Source: Dyella sp. C9 | GTDB taxonomy: Bacteria; Pseudomonadota; Gammaproteobacteria; Xanthomonadales; Rhodanobacteraceae | Assembly (NCBI RefSeq): GCF_003332825.1 | Contig: NZ_QIRF01000014.1 | Location: 1-64,000, forward strand | Length of the DNA: 64,000 nt | Direction of reading: 5' to 3' | Shown here: in pieces, positions 39,885 through 48,496 of the stretch | Position numbering within the stretch: the first letter of the stretch is position 1 | Layout of the letters: every line of letters begins with the position of its first letter | Program-made: the position numbers and the translations under genes | The notes under the pieces: generated by a model | The model's database searches: none | The model's input: the letters and a program-made list of their open reading frames with translations, nothing else | Told to the model about the DNA's origin: nothing

Positions 39885-40652
39885 ATGCGCATCGAGTTTC
39901 CCAATTCAGCCCGAGAGGACTTTCACTGGGACGCTCCTGCGCTGCGCATCGGCAGCGCGCCGGACAACGATCTGATCCTCGCCGCGCACCAGGCGGGGGC
40001 GTATCACCTGCGGATCCAGATCGACCGGCGTGGCTGGGTGTTGCAGGTGCTGCCCCAGGGCGGACGCATCTATGTCAACGCACGCCCCGTGCGCGAAAAG
40101 GCGTTGTTGCGTCCAGGCGACATCCTCAGCGTCGGCGATTGCCGCATGTTGTTGCGCATGGAGGAAGAGCCCGCGCATAGCCTGCCGGTGACGGTTCCCG
40201 CCGAGGGGCGGTGCACGGTGGCGCTGCGCGCGGTGGCGGGCCCGCTGTCCGGGCGCGTGCTTTCGCTGCAGGACAAGCTGGAGCTGGGGCCGCTGGGCCG
40301 GGTCCCGCTCGAGTTGCCGCAGGGCGAGAGCGCCTCGCTGGCGATCTTCTGGCGCGAGGGCCAGTTGCTGCTCGAGGCCGGTCAGCAGTCGTCCCGCTAC
40401 CCGCTGCGCGTCAACGGCGTGCCGGTCAGCCAGGCCACGTTGCGCCCGGGCGACCAGATCGGGCTGGGCATGCACCGTTTCGTGGTCGATGCCCCCGGCC
40501 TGGAGCCCGAGCCCGAGATTGCCCGCCCCGATCCGGCTTCCGAGCGTCTGCCGGAAGAGGACGCTGGCCCGCGTGGCGAGGTCTGGTGGCTGATCGCCAC
40601 CGCGGCCGTGCTGGCGCTGGGCATCGCGGTGGCGCTGCTGGTGCGCTTCTAG
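39885..40652 (+). CDS. FHA-domain protein with C-terminal transmembrane anchor
   Basis: 255 residues from ATG 39885 (longer in-frame starts are unsupported). The N-terminal forkhead-associated-like domain (about 15-92) contains LRIGSAPDNDLIL and a GGRIYVNARPV...RPGDILSVGD segment. A second FHA-like repeat (about 110-190) ends RVNGVPVSQATLRPGDQIGLG. After a Pro/Glu-rich linker a single helix (WWLIATAAVLALGIAVALLVRF) is the extreme C-terminus, giving a tail-anchored topology with FHA domains in the cytoplasm. It should bind phosphothreonine proteins, but no Ser/Thr kinase gene is nearby. Confidence 0.75.
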   Translation: MRIEFPNSAREDFHWDAPALRIGSAPDNDLILAAHQAGAYHLRIQIDRRGWVLQVLPQGGRIYVNARPVREKALLRPGDILSVGDCRMLLRMEEEPAHSLPVTVPAEGRCTVALRAVAGPLSGRVLSLQDKLELGPLGRVPLELPQGESASLAIFWREGQLLLEAGQQSSRYPLRVNGVPVSQATLRPGDQIGLGMHRFVVDAPGLEPEPEIARPDPASERLPEEDAGPRGEVWWLIATAAVLALGIAVALLVRF

Positions 40653-40751
40653 GGCGTCGAGCGGGCCATTTGCCGACAGGTGCGGTGTGGTTGACGCTGC
40701 GTTGCTGCGACGCGGCATAATGCGGTGATCCCTATCGCAAAGGCGTCGTCA

Positions 40752-41837
40752 GTGAGCAGAGTCTGGAATTTCAGCGCCGGCCCGGCCGCGCTGCCGCAAG
40801 CTGTCCTTGAGCGTGCCCAGCGCGAGCTGCTGGATTGGCAGGGCTGCGGCGCCTCGGTGATGGAGCTCTCCCATCGCGGCAAGCTGTTCATGGGGCTGGC
40901 CCAGCAGGCGGAGTCCGACCTGCGCGAGTTGCTGGCGATTCCCGAGAACTATGCGGTGCTGTTCCTGCAGGGCGGCGCGACCCAGCACTTTGCCCAGATC
41001 CCGATGAACCTCGCCGGCGAGGGCGCCAGCGCCGACTACGTCGTCACCGGCCACTGGGGCGAGAAGGCAGCCAGCGAGGCCGCACCGTACGTCAAGGTGA
41101 ACCTGGCTGGCAGCAGCAAGGGCGAGCACTACCTGCGCCTGCCGCCGCGCGAAACCTGGCAGCTGGACCCGCGTGCGGCCTATGTGCACTACACGCCGAA
41201 CGAGACCATCCATGGCGTGGAATTCCACGACACTCCGGAGGTGGGCGACGTGCCGCTGGTGGCCGACATGTCCTCGGACATCCTGTCCGGCCCGATCGAC
41301 GTGTCGAAGTTCGGCCTGATCTACGCAGGCGCCCAGAAGAACATCGGGCCCTCGGGCCTGGTGGTGATGATCATCCGGCGTGACCTGCTGGAGCGGGCGA
41401 CGCGCCCGATGGCGCGCATCTTCCGCTATGCCGACCACGCGGCGAACGATTCGATGCTCAACACGCCCAATACCTGGGGCTGGTACCTGGCGGGGCTGAC
41501 CTTCCAGTGGCTGAAGGAGCAGGGTGGCCTCGCCGTCATGCGCGAGCGCAACCTGGCCAAGACGGCCTTGCTGTATGGCGCCATCGACGGCTCGGGCGGC
41601 TATTACCGCAACCCGGTGGAGCACGCGTCGCGCTCGCGCATGAACGTGCCTTTCACCTTGCACGACAGCACGCTGGACGCGGCTTTCCTCAAGGAGTCGG
41701 AGGCCGCAGGCCTGCTGGCGCTGAAGGGACACAAGGCGCTGGGCGGCATGCGTGCCTCGATCTACAACGCGGTGTCGCTGGAGGCGGTGCAGGCGCTGGT
41801 GGCTTTCATGGGCGATTTCGCGAAACGTCACGGATGA
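40752..41837 (+). CDS. serC: phosphoserine aminotransferase SerC
   Basis: 361 residues from GTG 40752 (SRVWNFSAGPAALP). PLP enzyme of serine and pyridoxine synthesis. ELSHRGKLFMG, FLQGGATQHFAQIPMNL and the PLP lysine in YAGAQKNIGPSG are visible. A GTG nine codons earlier is possible, but the length from 40752 equals the E. coli enzyme. First of serC-pheA-aroA. Confidence 0.96.
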   Translation: MSRVWNFSAGPAALPQAVLERAQRELLDWQGCGASVMELSHRGKLFMGLAQQAESDLRELLAIPENYAVLFLQGGATQHFAQIPMNLAGEGASADYVVTGHWGEKAASEAAPYVKVNLAGSSKGEHYLRLPPRETWQLDPRAAYVHYTPNETIHGVEFHDTPEVGDVPLVADMSSDILSGPIDVSKFGLIYAGAQKNIGPSGLVVMIIRRDLLERATRPMARIFRYADHAANDSMLNTPNTWGWYLAGLTFQWLKEQGGLAVMRERNLAKTALLYGAIDGSGGYYRNPVEHASRSRMNVPFTLHDSTLDAAFLKESEAAGLLALKGHKALGGMRASIYNAVSLEAVQALVAFMGDFAKRHG

Positions 41838-41914
41838 AACCGTTGCACGGCTCCCGATAGATCGGGGACTATCCCCGGTTCCCCGTTTGGACTGCTTCCC
41901 CTCCAGATCACCTC

Positions 41915-43003
41915 ATGACCGACAAGAAATCCTCGCTTTCCGAAGTGCGCGAGCGCATCGACAGCATCGATCAGCAGATCCAGTCGCTGATCTCCGAACG
42001 CGCCGAATGGGCGCAGGAAGTGGCCCGCGTGAAGGGCGAGGGGCTTTCGGCGATCGACTATTACCGCCCCGAGCGCGAGGCGCACGTGTTGCGCATGGTG
42101 GTCGATCGCAACCACGGCCCGCTGTCGGACACCGAGATGGTGCGGCTGTTCCGCGAGATCATGTCTTCCTGCCTGGCGCAGGAAGACCCCCTCAAGGTGG
42201 GCTTCCTCGGTCCCGAGGGCACCTTCAGCGAGCAGGCGGTGCGCAAGCATTTCGGTCACGCCGCCTACGGGTTGCCGCTGGGCAGCATCGAGGAAGTGTT
42301 CCAGGAGGTCGCTGCCGGCCATGCCGACTTCGGCGTGGTGCCGGTGGAGAACTCCGGGCAGGGCATGATCCAGGTAACCCTGGACATGTTCCTCACCTCC
42401 GAGGCCACCATCTGTGGCGAGGTGGAGCTGCGCGTGCACCAGTGCCTGCACTCGCTCAATGGCCGCCTGGAAGACATCAAGCGCGTCTACGCGCACGCGC
42501 AGTCGCTGCAGCAGTGCAAGACCTGGCTGCGCATCAACCTGCCGGGCGTGGAGTGCATCGCCGTGAGCAGCAACGCCGAAGCCGCTCGGCTCGCGCGCCA
42601 CGCGGATGACGCCGCCGCCATCGCCGGCGAGACGGCGGGGCGTGTGTACGGCCTCAAGACCGTTGCGCAGGCCATCGAGGACCGCGCCGACAACACCACG
42701 CGCTTCCTGGTGATCGGACGCTCGCTGTTCCCGCCTTCGGGCAACGATCGCACCTCGCTGCTGATCACCGTCAACGACAAGCCGGGCGCGCTGTACGACG
42801 TGCTCAAGCCGTTTGCCGAGCATGGCCTCAGCCTCAACCGCATCGAGTCGCGGCCTGCGCATTCGGGCAAATGGCAGTACGCGTTCTTCATCGACGTGTC
42901 CGGCCATGTCAACGACGAACCGATGCAGGCGGCCATGAAGGAGATGGGCGAGGCCGCTGCCAAGGTGCGCGTGCTCGGCTCCTACCCGGTGGCGCTGCCC
43001 TGA
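41915..43003 (+). CDS. pheA: bifunctional chorismate mutase / prephenate dehydratase (P-protein)
   Basis: 362 residues. AroQ chorismate mutase (about 5-88: VRERIDSIDQQIQSLISERA...YYRPEREAHVLRMV), prephenate dehydratase (about 93-270: FLGPEGTFSEQA, VVPVENSGQGMIQVTLDMF, FLVIGR), and a C-terminal ACT domain with NRIESRP for phenylalanine feedback. Catalyses chorismate to phenylpyruvate. Sits between serC and aroA, 77 bp and 42 bp away. Confidence 0.96.
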   Translation: MTDKKSSLSEVRERIDSIDQQIQSLISERAEWAQEVARVKGEGLSAIDYYRPEREAHVLRMVVDRNHGPLSDTEMVRLFREIMSSCLAQEDPLKVGFLGPEGTFSEQAVRKHFGHAAYGLPLGSIEEVFQEVAAGHADFGVVPVENSGQGMIQVTLDMFLTSEATICGEVELRVHQCLHSLNGRLEDIKRVYAHAQSLQQCKTWLRINLPGVECIAVSSNAEAARLARHADDAAAIAGETAGRVYGLKTVAQAIEDRADNTTRFLVIGRSLFPPSGNDRTSLLITVNDKPGALYDVLKPFAEHGLSLNRIESRPAHSGKWQYAFFIDVSGHVNDEPMQAAMKEMGEAAAKVRVLGSYPVALP

Positions 43004-43045
43004 CCTGCACGCGGTCGCCACGCAGGCGATCGCCGGAGATTTCAC

Positions 43046-44344
43046 GTGAGTCGAATCGACTGGACCAGTCACACCGGCCGCGCGCTGCATGGCAGCGTGC
43101 GCGTGCCCGGTGACAAATCGGTATCCCATCGCGCGCTGATGCTGGGCGCTCTGGCGGATGGTACTTCGCATATCCGCGGCTTCCTGGAGGGCGAGGACAC
43201 CCGCGCCACCGCCAAGGTGCTGCAACAGCTGGGCGTACGCATCGAGGCGCCCGCCGATGGCGAGCGTGTGGTGCATGGCGTGGGCCTGCATGGTTTGCGC
43301 GGCACCGCCCATGCGCTGGACTGCGGCAACGCGGGCACCGGCATGCGCCTGCTGGCAGGACTGCTGGCCGGGCAGGCCTTCGACAGCACGCTGGTGGGCG
43401 ACGAATCGCTGTCCCGGCGGCCGATGCGGCGTGTCACCGAACCGTTGGCGCGCATGGGTGCAAGGATCGATACGCAGGATGGCCTGCCACCGCTGCAGGT
43501 GCGCGGCGGGCAGCCGTTGCGTGGCATTTCCTACACCTTGCCGGTGGCCAGCGCGCAGGTGAAATCCGCACTGTTGCTGGCCGGCCTGTATGCACAGGGC
43601 GAAACCGAAGTGATCGAGCCGCACCCCACGCGCGATTACACCGAGCGCATGCTGGCGGCGTTCGGCTGGCCGATCGCGTTCGAGCCGGGCCGTGCACGCC
43701 TCAGTGGCGGTCATGCCTTGCGCGCCACCGACGTGGACGTGCCTGCGGACTTTTCTTCCGCCGCGTTTTTCCTGGTGGCTGCCAGCTTGGTGCCGGGTTC
43801 GGCACTGCGGTTGCCGTCGGTGGGCCTCAATCCCCGTCGTACCGGCCTGCTGCAGGTACTGCGGCTGATGGGCGCGGACATCCGCGTCGAAAACGAACGC
43901 GAGAGCGGTGGCGAGCCGGTGGGCGACCTGGTGGTGCGCCACGCGCCACTGCACGGCATCAAATTGCCCGAAGCGCTGGTGCCGGACATGATCGATGAAT
44001 TCCCGGCGCTGTTCGTTGCCGCCGCCGCCGCCAAGGGGCGTACGGTGGTGCGCGGCGCCGCCGAGCTGCGCGTGAAGGAATCCGATCGCATCGCCAGCAT
44101 GGCGAACGGCCTGCGTGCGCTGGGCGTATCCATCGAGGAGGCGCCGGATGGCGCGACCATCGAAGGCGGCGTCATTGGTGGCGGCAACATCGACAGCCAT
44201 GGCGACCATCGCATCGCGATGAGTTTCGCGGTGGCGGGGCTGGTGGCGGATGCTCCGGTGCACATCGGCGATTGTGCGAACGTGGCCACCTCGTTCCCGG
44301 GATTCACCACGCTGGCCAACGGCTGCGGTTTCCAGCTCACCTAG
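43046..44344 (+). CDS. aroA: 3-phosphoshikimate 1-carboxyvinyltransferase (EPSP synthase)
   Basis: 432 residues. Shikimate pathway step 6. PGDKSVSHRALMLGALADG (PEP/S3P lysine), LDCGNAGTGMRLLAGLLA, the MxRRPM-type LSRRPMRRV and RVKESDRIASMA are visible. The NAGTGMR segment with alanine after the first glycine resembles class II (glyphosate-tolerant) enzymes. A REP pair follows. Confidence 0.96.
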   Translation: MSRIDWTSHTGRALHGSVRVPGDKSVSHRALMLGALADGTSHIRGFLEGEDTRATAKVLQQLGVRIEAPADGERVVHGVGLHGLRGTAHALDCGNAGTGMRLLAGLLAGQAFDSTLVGDESLSRRPMRRVTEPLARMGARIDTQDGLPPLQVRGGQPLRGISYTLPVASAQVKSALLLAGLYAQGETEVIEPHPTRDYTERMLAAFGWPIAFEPGRARLSGGHALRATDVDVPADFSSAAFFLVAASLVPGSALRLPSVGLNPRRTGLLQVLRLMGADIRVENERESGGEPVGDLVVRHAPLHGIKLPEALVPDMIDEFPALFVAAAAAKGRTVVRGAAELRVKESDRIASMANGLRALGVSIEEAPDGATIEGGVIGGGNIDSHGDHRIAMSFAVAGLVADAPVHIGDCANVATSFPGFTTLANGCGFQLT

Positions 44345-44346
44345 CC

Positions 44347-44425
44347 CTGCAGGAGCGCAGTCTGCGCGCGACCCTGGCGGCCTCGTCGCTCCGCCGGGTT
44401 TTCGCGCACGGGGTGCGCTCCTACA
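44347..44425. repeat. inverted pair of REP-like elements
   Basis: Left unit CTGCAGGAGCGCAGTCTGCGC (44347 on). The right unit (about 44403-44425), read on the minus strand, gives TGTAGGAGCGCACC then CCGTGCGCG. The two face each other across about 30 bp between aroA and kdsB and can form a long cruciform or transcript hairpin. Confidence 0.8.
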
Positions 44426-44470
44426 GCAAGCGGTTTGCAGTTAGGCTTGGCGCCTCACTTTGAGGTCGCC

Positions 44471-45244
44471 ATGTCCAACGCCATTCCTCCGTTCATCGTC
44501 GCCATTCCTGCCCGTTACGGCTCCACCCGCCTGCCGGCCAAGCCGCTGCGCGAGATCGGTGGCGTGCCGATGGTGGTGCGGGTGGCGCAGCGGGCGCTGG
44601 CCGCGGGCGCCACGCAGGTGGTGGTGGCCGTGGATGACCCCCGTATCGCCGATGCCTTGGCCGGGCAGGGCGTGGAGGTGTGCATGACGCGCAGCGACCA
44701 CGCCTCGGGCAGTGACCGGCTCGCGGAGTGTGCTTTGCACTACGGCTGGCCGGACGATGCCATCGTGGTGAACCTGCAGGGCGACGAGCCGTTCGCGCCG
44801 GCGGCCGGCATCCGCGAGGTAGCGCGCGCACTGGCCGAGGACGATGCGCCGATGGCCACCCTGGCCACGCCGATCACCGAGGCCCACGAGTTGTTCGACC
44901 CGAACGTGGTGAAGCTGGTCCGTACGGCGCAGGGCCGCGCGTTGTATTTCAGTCGTGCACCGCTGCCGTGGGCCCGCGACGCGTTCGCGGTTCATCGCAA
45001 CGCGCTTCCCGACGGCGTGCCGTTCCTGCGCCACATCGGCATCTACGCGTACCGCGCCGGCTTCCTCAAGCGCTACACCACGCTGTCGCGCACGCCGCTG
45101 GAGCAGGCCGAGTCGCTGGAGCAGCTGCGCGTGATGGAGCATGGCCACCCGATCGCCGTGCGCCTGACGCCGGAGCCGTTCCCGCCCGGCATCGACACCG
45201 AAGCCGACCTGCTGCGTGCGGAGCAATGGTTGGCACAGGGCTGA
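44471..45244 (+). CDS. kdsB: CMP-3-deoxy-D-manno-octulosonate cytidylyltransferase
   Basis: 257 residues from ATG 44471 (GAGG 5 bp upstream). Activates Kdo for lipopolysaccharide inner core. [46 protein letters not shown] and the C-terminal [14 protein letters not shown] are KdsB signatures. An upstream in-frame TTG (44435) lies in the REP region and is rejected. Confidence 0.96.
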   Translation: MSNAIPPFIVAIPARYGSTRLPAKPLREIGGVPMVVRVAQRALAAGATQVVVAVDDPRIADALAGQGVEVCMTRSDHASGSDRLAECALHYGWPDDAIVVNLQGDEPFAPAAGIREVARALAEDDAPMATLATPITEAHELFDPNVVKLVRTAQGRALYFSRAPLPWARDAFAVHRNALPDGVPFLRHIGIYAYRAGFLKRYTTLSRTPLEQAESLEQLRVMEHGHPIAVRLTPEPFPPGIDTEADLLRAEQWLAQG

Positions 45245-45301
45245 CTGTTGAGCCCAGTCCCTTCGGGAGTGGGGCGCTAGCCTATGGCGCCCAGCTTTTA
45301 G

Positions 45302-45324
45302 CCCCTCTCCCCTCGGGAGAGGGG
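45302..45324. repeat. CCCCTCTCCC palindromic repeat
   Basis: CCCCTCTCCC ctc GGGAGAGGGG, then GTGAGGGTGCGG: a dispersed hairpin common in xanthomonad genomes. Its core matches the terminator hairpin at 31434-31464. Confidence 0.75.
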
Positions 45325-45361
45325 TGAGGGTGCGGTCTTGCGCAGCCCCGAACGCCGGCCT

Positions 45362-45520
45362 TCAACGCCGCCGCCGTACCAGCGCCAGGAACACGCTGCC
45401 AAGCACCAGTCCCAGCGCCAATCCCACGCCCGCGCCCCACAGGGCGCCATCGGTGCCGCCCACGGCGCGACCGATCAGAAAGCCAAGCACGAACAGGATG
45501 GGTAACGGCAGGCAGCCCAT
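45362..45520 (-). CDS. small glycine-rich membrane protein
   Basis: 52 residues from ATG 45520 with AAGGAG 4 bp upstream. Two hydrophobic helices (LPLPILFVLGFLIGRAVGG and LWGAGVGLALGLVLGSVFLALV) with GxxxG spacing and an RRRR tail. A two-helix hairpin of unknown function. The ribosome-binding site and codon pattern support it being real. Confidence 0.65.
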   Translation of the reverse strand: MGCLPLPILFVLGFLIGRAVGGTDGALWGAGVGLALGLVLGSVFLALVRRRR

Positions 45521-45752
45521 GGGTACTCCTTTGCCGTTATCGTCGCAGCCCGGCGCGGAAGCGCGCAAACCACGCCTGGCGCTCGCGATGAATCGCTGCC
45601 CTGTAGACGGTACTTAACCTGTCGGCTGCACAGGTTGCGGAAAACCCAGACTCGTCGGCGTTCGCGGAGCTAAGGATCGATTGATCGCAAAATAATGCGA
45701 ATGACGCTTGATGTGCGCTAGTCTGCTCACTTTTTTGCAGAAGGAGAGCGGG

Positions 45753-46397
45753 ATGCGCAAGGGAGTATTGCTATTTGGGCTGTTCTTACTAACGGGCTGT
45801 GGCCTGAAAACCAGGCCGGTTAATCTGGACATCCCTGCGGAGGGCGCGGTGACCTCGGAAACGAGGATGATCGTGATCGACGACATTGTGGATGCGCGTG
45901 ATTTCAACACGCTACCGGAAAGCTCGGGCTCACGTCTCGAAACAGGCGTGATCCGGCAGTTGGGCGAAAGTGGTCGCGCGAGAGCCATCGCAGGCCAGCC
46001 GGTGGGGCCCCTTGTGTCGGTCGTCGCCAACGATCGAACTGTAAGGGATGAGGTGCGAGCGCTGATCACAGCGGCGATGAATGATCGCGGATACAGTGTC
46101 GTTGCGAATACCGATGCACCGCCTGGCGCCCCGCGACTCCGGGTCACGATTAGGGAATTTTGGTGCTACATGCCCTTCAACTTTGGGCGAGCACTTACGT
46201 GGACTCAGCAGCTTAAAGCCTGGATAACTACGGATATTTCTATCACCACGGAATCTGGCACTCGATCCATTTCGGTAAGTGGTTACGGCGCCAATATTAT
46301 TCAGGTGAATTCCGAGAGAAACGTCGCCGAGACATATGGTTTTGCGATGGCTGACTATAGGAAGAGCTTAGGTTCGAGGCTATTTACTTCGATGTGA
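45753..46397 (+). CDS. lipoprotein of unknown function (YajG-like layout)
   Basis: 214 residues from ATG 45753 (AAGGAG upstream). The lipobox LLFGLFLLTGC puts the lipidated Cys at about residue 16. The mature part contains DIVDARDFN, an RDEVRALITAAMNDRGYSV segment and two beta-rich regions, as in YajG-type outer-membrane lipoproteins that pair a central helix with strands. No functional evidence. GC is lower than the flanking core genes. Followed by a terminator. Confidence 0.7.
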   Translation: MRKGVLLFGLFLLTGCGLKTRPVNLDIPAEGAVTSETRMIVIDDIVDARDFNTLPESSGSRLETGVIRQLGESGRARAIAGQPVGPLVSVVANDRTVRDEVRALITAAMNDRGYSVVANTDAPPGAPRLRVTIREFWCYMPFNFGRALTWTQQLKAWITTDISITTESGTRSISVSGYGANIIQVNSERNVAETYGFAMADYRKSLGSRLFTSM

Positions 46398-46420
46398 TGG
46401 TTGTTCGTTCATCGGATCAA

Positions 46421-46447
46421 TAAGCCCGCCATGCGCGGGCTTTCTTG
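46421..46447 (+). terminator. rho-independent terminator after the lipoprotein gene
   Basis: AAGCCCGC cat GCGCGGGCTTTCTT: an 8-bp stem (one bulge) with a T-rich tail, 24 bp after the stop. Confidence 0.85.
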
Positions 46448-46485
46448 TGCGAGCTGGTTGACTTGGCCTGGTGTGCTGGCGGCTA

Positions 46486-46965
46486 TCAGTTGACCCAGTG
46501 GAAGACGGTGGCCTGGGGCATGCAGACAGGCTCTTCCTTCAAATCCTTCTGAAAGTGCCAGACGCCAATGTCGAAGACGAAAAGGCCAACCACCAGCATC
46601 AGGACGGCCGCGCCTCGACGTGTGACCAGCTGGGCTGTGCGCCACCGGAAAGTAAGGGACCACTGAGCCGCGGCAGCATAGCAAGCCAGGATTCCAAGGA
46701 CCGCTAAGCCGACCATCGCGACCCAACGCCACAGGTGCCCACCACACTGGACATAGGGAGCAAGGGTGAGGGATGCAGCAAGGAAGCCAATGCCTGGCAC
46801 GAACCCCTGGACGAAAGTCAGGAAATCCGTGGACTTCCGCATGAACCACCGGTGCCGAACGACCTGGTCGCCGTTCACGGCCCGCCACACGTTCCGCAGG
46901 TAGGGGAGCAGGTCCTCGACGTGGGGCACTTCGACGTTCTCATGTTGGGTCGTACTGCCGTCCAT
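46486..46965 (-). CDS. membrane protein of unknown function
   Basis: 159 residues, GGAGG 5 bp before ATG 46965. Three hydrophobic segments (about 55-72, 81-100 and 119-135) separated by charged loops; soluble N-terminal ~50 residues. Unrecognised. It lies between a lipoprotein gene and the phage remnant, so it may be cargo of the lost element. Confidence 0.55.
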   Translation of the reverse strand: MDGSTTQHENVEVPHVEDLLPYLRNVWRAVNGDQVVRHRWFMRKSTDFLTFVQGFVPGIGFLAASLTLAPYVQCGGHLWRWVAMVGLAVLGILACYAAAAQWSLTFRWRTAQLVTRRGAAVLMLVVGLFVFDIGVWHFQKDLKEEPVCMPQATVFHWVN

Positions 46966-47042
46966 TGGGCCTCCATTTGTGGTGTTGTCCCAACGATGTC
47001 GGCAGCTGATATTGATTAATTAATTCTGCTGCGGCCGGCCGT

Positions 47043-47186
47043 ATGGCAACACCCGGTGCCGTTGTCGGGATTGCGTTGCTTCGCATTTCGCTCCAGGACT
47101 GGGTGTGCCTGCTCACGATCGCGCTACTCGTCGCGCAGCTAGCGTACCTGTTCTGGAAATAGCGCCGGGAGCGCGCAAGGTCGTGA
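47043..47186 (+). pseudogene. holin-like remnant, interrupted by an in-frame amber
   Basis: From ATG 47043 the frame encodes a small single-helix membrane protein (SLQDWVCLLTIALLVAQLAYLFWK). It meets TAG at 47160-47162 where a basic tail would continue: downstream the same frame reads RRERARS and stops at TGA 47184-47186. Size, topology, the basic C-terminus and the 4-bp GTGA overlap with an endolysin-like frame fit a phage class II holin whose tryptophan codon became amber. No ribosome-binding site is visible. Confidence 0.5.
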
Positions 47187-47379
47187 GCACCGCCGTCCGG
47201 GCGACGTTTGCCACTGCCGGCGCCTCGCTCATCGTTGCAATTGTGGCGTCGCTCGACGTCCATGAGGGGCGTCCGCTGACGACCTATTGGGACAGGCCGG
47301 GCATGCCTGGACGGTCTGCCGTGGTGTCACTGGTGACCGCGGCGCGCGGCGTGCATGGGCAAGGAGAAGGAAGCCATAG
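47183..47379 (+). pseudogene. SAR-endolysin-like (phage lysozyme) remnant, frameshifted
   Basis: GTG 47183 opens a frame with a hydrophobic signal-arrest-type N-terminus (FATAGASLIVAIVASL) followed by DVHEGRPLTTYWDR, matching the catalytic HEG...Y.D segment of phage lysozymes. The next expected motif is found only in another frame: WTVCRGVTGD, encoded from 47308, after which that frame stops at 47377-47379. The gene is therefore broken by a frameshift between about 47264 and 47308 and is truncated at its C-terminal side. Confidence 0.6.
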
Positions 47380-47516
47380 CCAACGAGCTACGCGCGCGGG
47401 TGGCCGACTACGGGCCTGTTTACTGCTGGTGCGAGGAGGTCATGCTTCTCGTGAGTGAGCAGAGGCGCTGGCGGGTGGCCGAGGGATTCCAGCAATGTGT
47501 TGCAACGACCGACTGA
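47355..47516 (+). CDS. short ORF of unknown origin in phage-lysis position
   Basis: 53 codons from ATG 47355. The product is charged and helical with three cysteines (YCWCEE, QQCVATTD). It overlaps the endolysin remnant in a third frame. It may be a leftover of the endolysin C-terminus, a spanin-position gene or a random frame; no motif decides. Confidence 0.25.
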   Translation: MGKEKEAIANELRARVADYGPVYCWCEEVMLLVSEQRRWRVAEGFQQCVATTD

Positions 47517-47615
47517 AGTCGCAACCCAGGGCGGACACTTCGCGAATGCCGATCCGGCCCAATCCAGCTCGGATTTTTACGGTGGTTTTTACGGTAAGGC
47601 TGAATTCGGCCCAAA

Positions 47616-47645
47616 GAAAAAGGGCCTGCATCGCTGCAAGCCCTT
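47616..47645 (-). terminator. terminator of the former tRNA-Ser gene
   Basis: Read on the minus strand: GGGCTTGCA gcga TGCAGGCCC followed by TTTTTCTTT, 7 bp beyond the tRNA 3' end. It keeps the original tRNA-proximal context. Confidence 0.75.
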
Positions 47646-47651
47646 GATCTA

Positions 47652-47711
<60 letters not shown>

Positions 47712-47715
47712 GGGG

Positions 47716-47847
47716 CTATTTGCCCTTCGCCTTCTTCGCCTCTACCAACACACGTCCACCGGCCGAGTGACCCTTGCGAAGTTCCTTGGCAGCATCCGAC
47801 TTTTCCTTCTTGGTCGGCGGCTTGATGGTGATCTTCTTCGGTGCCAT
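47716..47847 (-). CDS. 43-residue lysine-rich protein
   Basis: From ATG 47847 with GGGAGAGAG just upstream: about 30% lysine, ending AAKELRKGHSAGGRVLVEAKKAKGK. Very basic and probably nucleic-acid binding; it vaguely resembles the small KK-rich DUF6496-like proteins, but I cannot assign it. The stop lies only 4 bp from the truncated tRNA, so the gene may belong to the element that integrated there. An upstream in-frame start (47988) is rejected. Confidence 0.6.
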   Translation of the reverse strand: MAPKKITIKPPTKKEKSDAAKELRKGHSAGGRVLVEAKKAKGK

Positions 47848-48012
47848 ATCTCTCTCCCGATCTATTGGATGTTCGCGCAACCTACTCCTGCGATCAGTCG
47901 CCCCGCAACCGATTCCGAAGCCGGCGCGTAAGTGTCTGATTGGATTGGTGCGTGACGTTACGTTTTTGCACGCTTTGCAATGTACCAAAAGTCACTCAAC
48001 TAACTGAAAGAC

Positions 48013-48477
48013 ATGGAAAAACAGTCGATTTTATTTGTCTGCTTGGGCAACATCTGCCGCTCGCCGCTGGTGGAGGCGGTAGCGCGCCGGCGTTGCGCGG
48101 AGGCGGGACTGGAGGTGACGCTGGCATCCTGTGGCACTGGCAACTGGCATGCGGGCAAGGGGGCTGATCCGCGCATGCTGCGTGCCGCGGCTGCGGCGGG
48201 TTATGACCTTTCCCGGCACCGGGCGCGCCAGGTGCGGCCGGGCGATTTCGATGGCTACGACTGGGTGCTGGCCATGGACGAGGACAATCTGGAGGCGCTG
48301 CTCTCGATGCGGCGAGGGCGCGGCGCGCCGGCCGAGCTGTTCCTGCCGTGGGCGGGCGTGGCCTCGCCGCGCGAGTTCCCTGATCCGTATTTCGGCGACA
48401 GCGATGGTTTCCGCGACTCCGTAGCGCTTGCCGAGCGGGCCGTGGACGGCCTGATCGCGCGCCTGCGCGGCGGCTGA
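48013..48477 (+). CDS. low-molecular-weight protein-tyrosine phosphatase
   Basis: 154 residues. The active-site P-loop VCLGNICRSPL (CX5R) lies at residues 9-19 and the general-acid loop DPYFGDSDGF near 120. Cytoplasmic; in other bacteria such enzymes dephosphorylate tyrosine kinases of polysaccharide export. Here it lies 19 bp upstream of uvrC and no capsule genes are near, so its partner is unknown. Confidence 0.93.
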   Translation: MEKQSILFVCLGNICRSPLVEAVARRRCAEAGLEVTLASCGTGNWHAGKGADPRMLRAAAAAGYDLSRHRARQVRPGDFDGYDWVLAMDEDNLEALLSMRRGRGAPAELFLPWAGVASPREFPDPYFGDSDGFRDSVALAERAVDGLIARLRGG

Positions 48478-48496
48478 AACCGGCTAGAATCCAGCG

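Noticed and set aside
41828..44263. 811-codon frame antisense to pheA/aroA
   Set aside because: Spans two real genes and their gap, with no recognisable domain.
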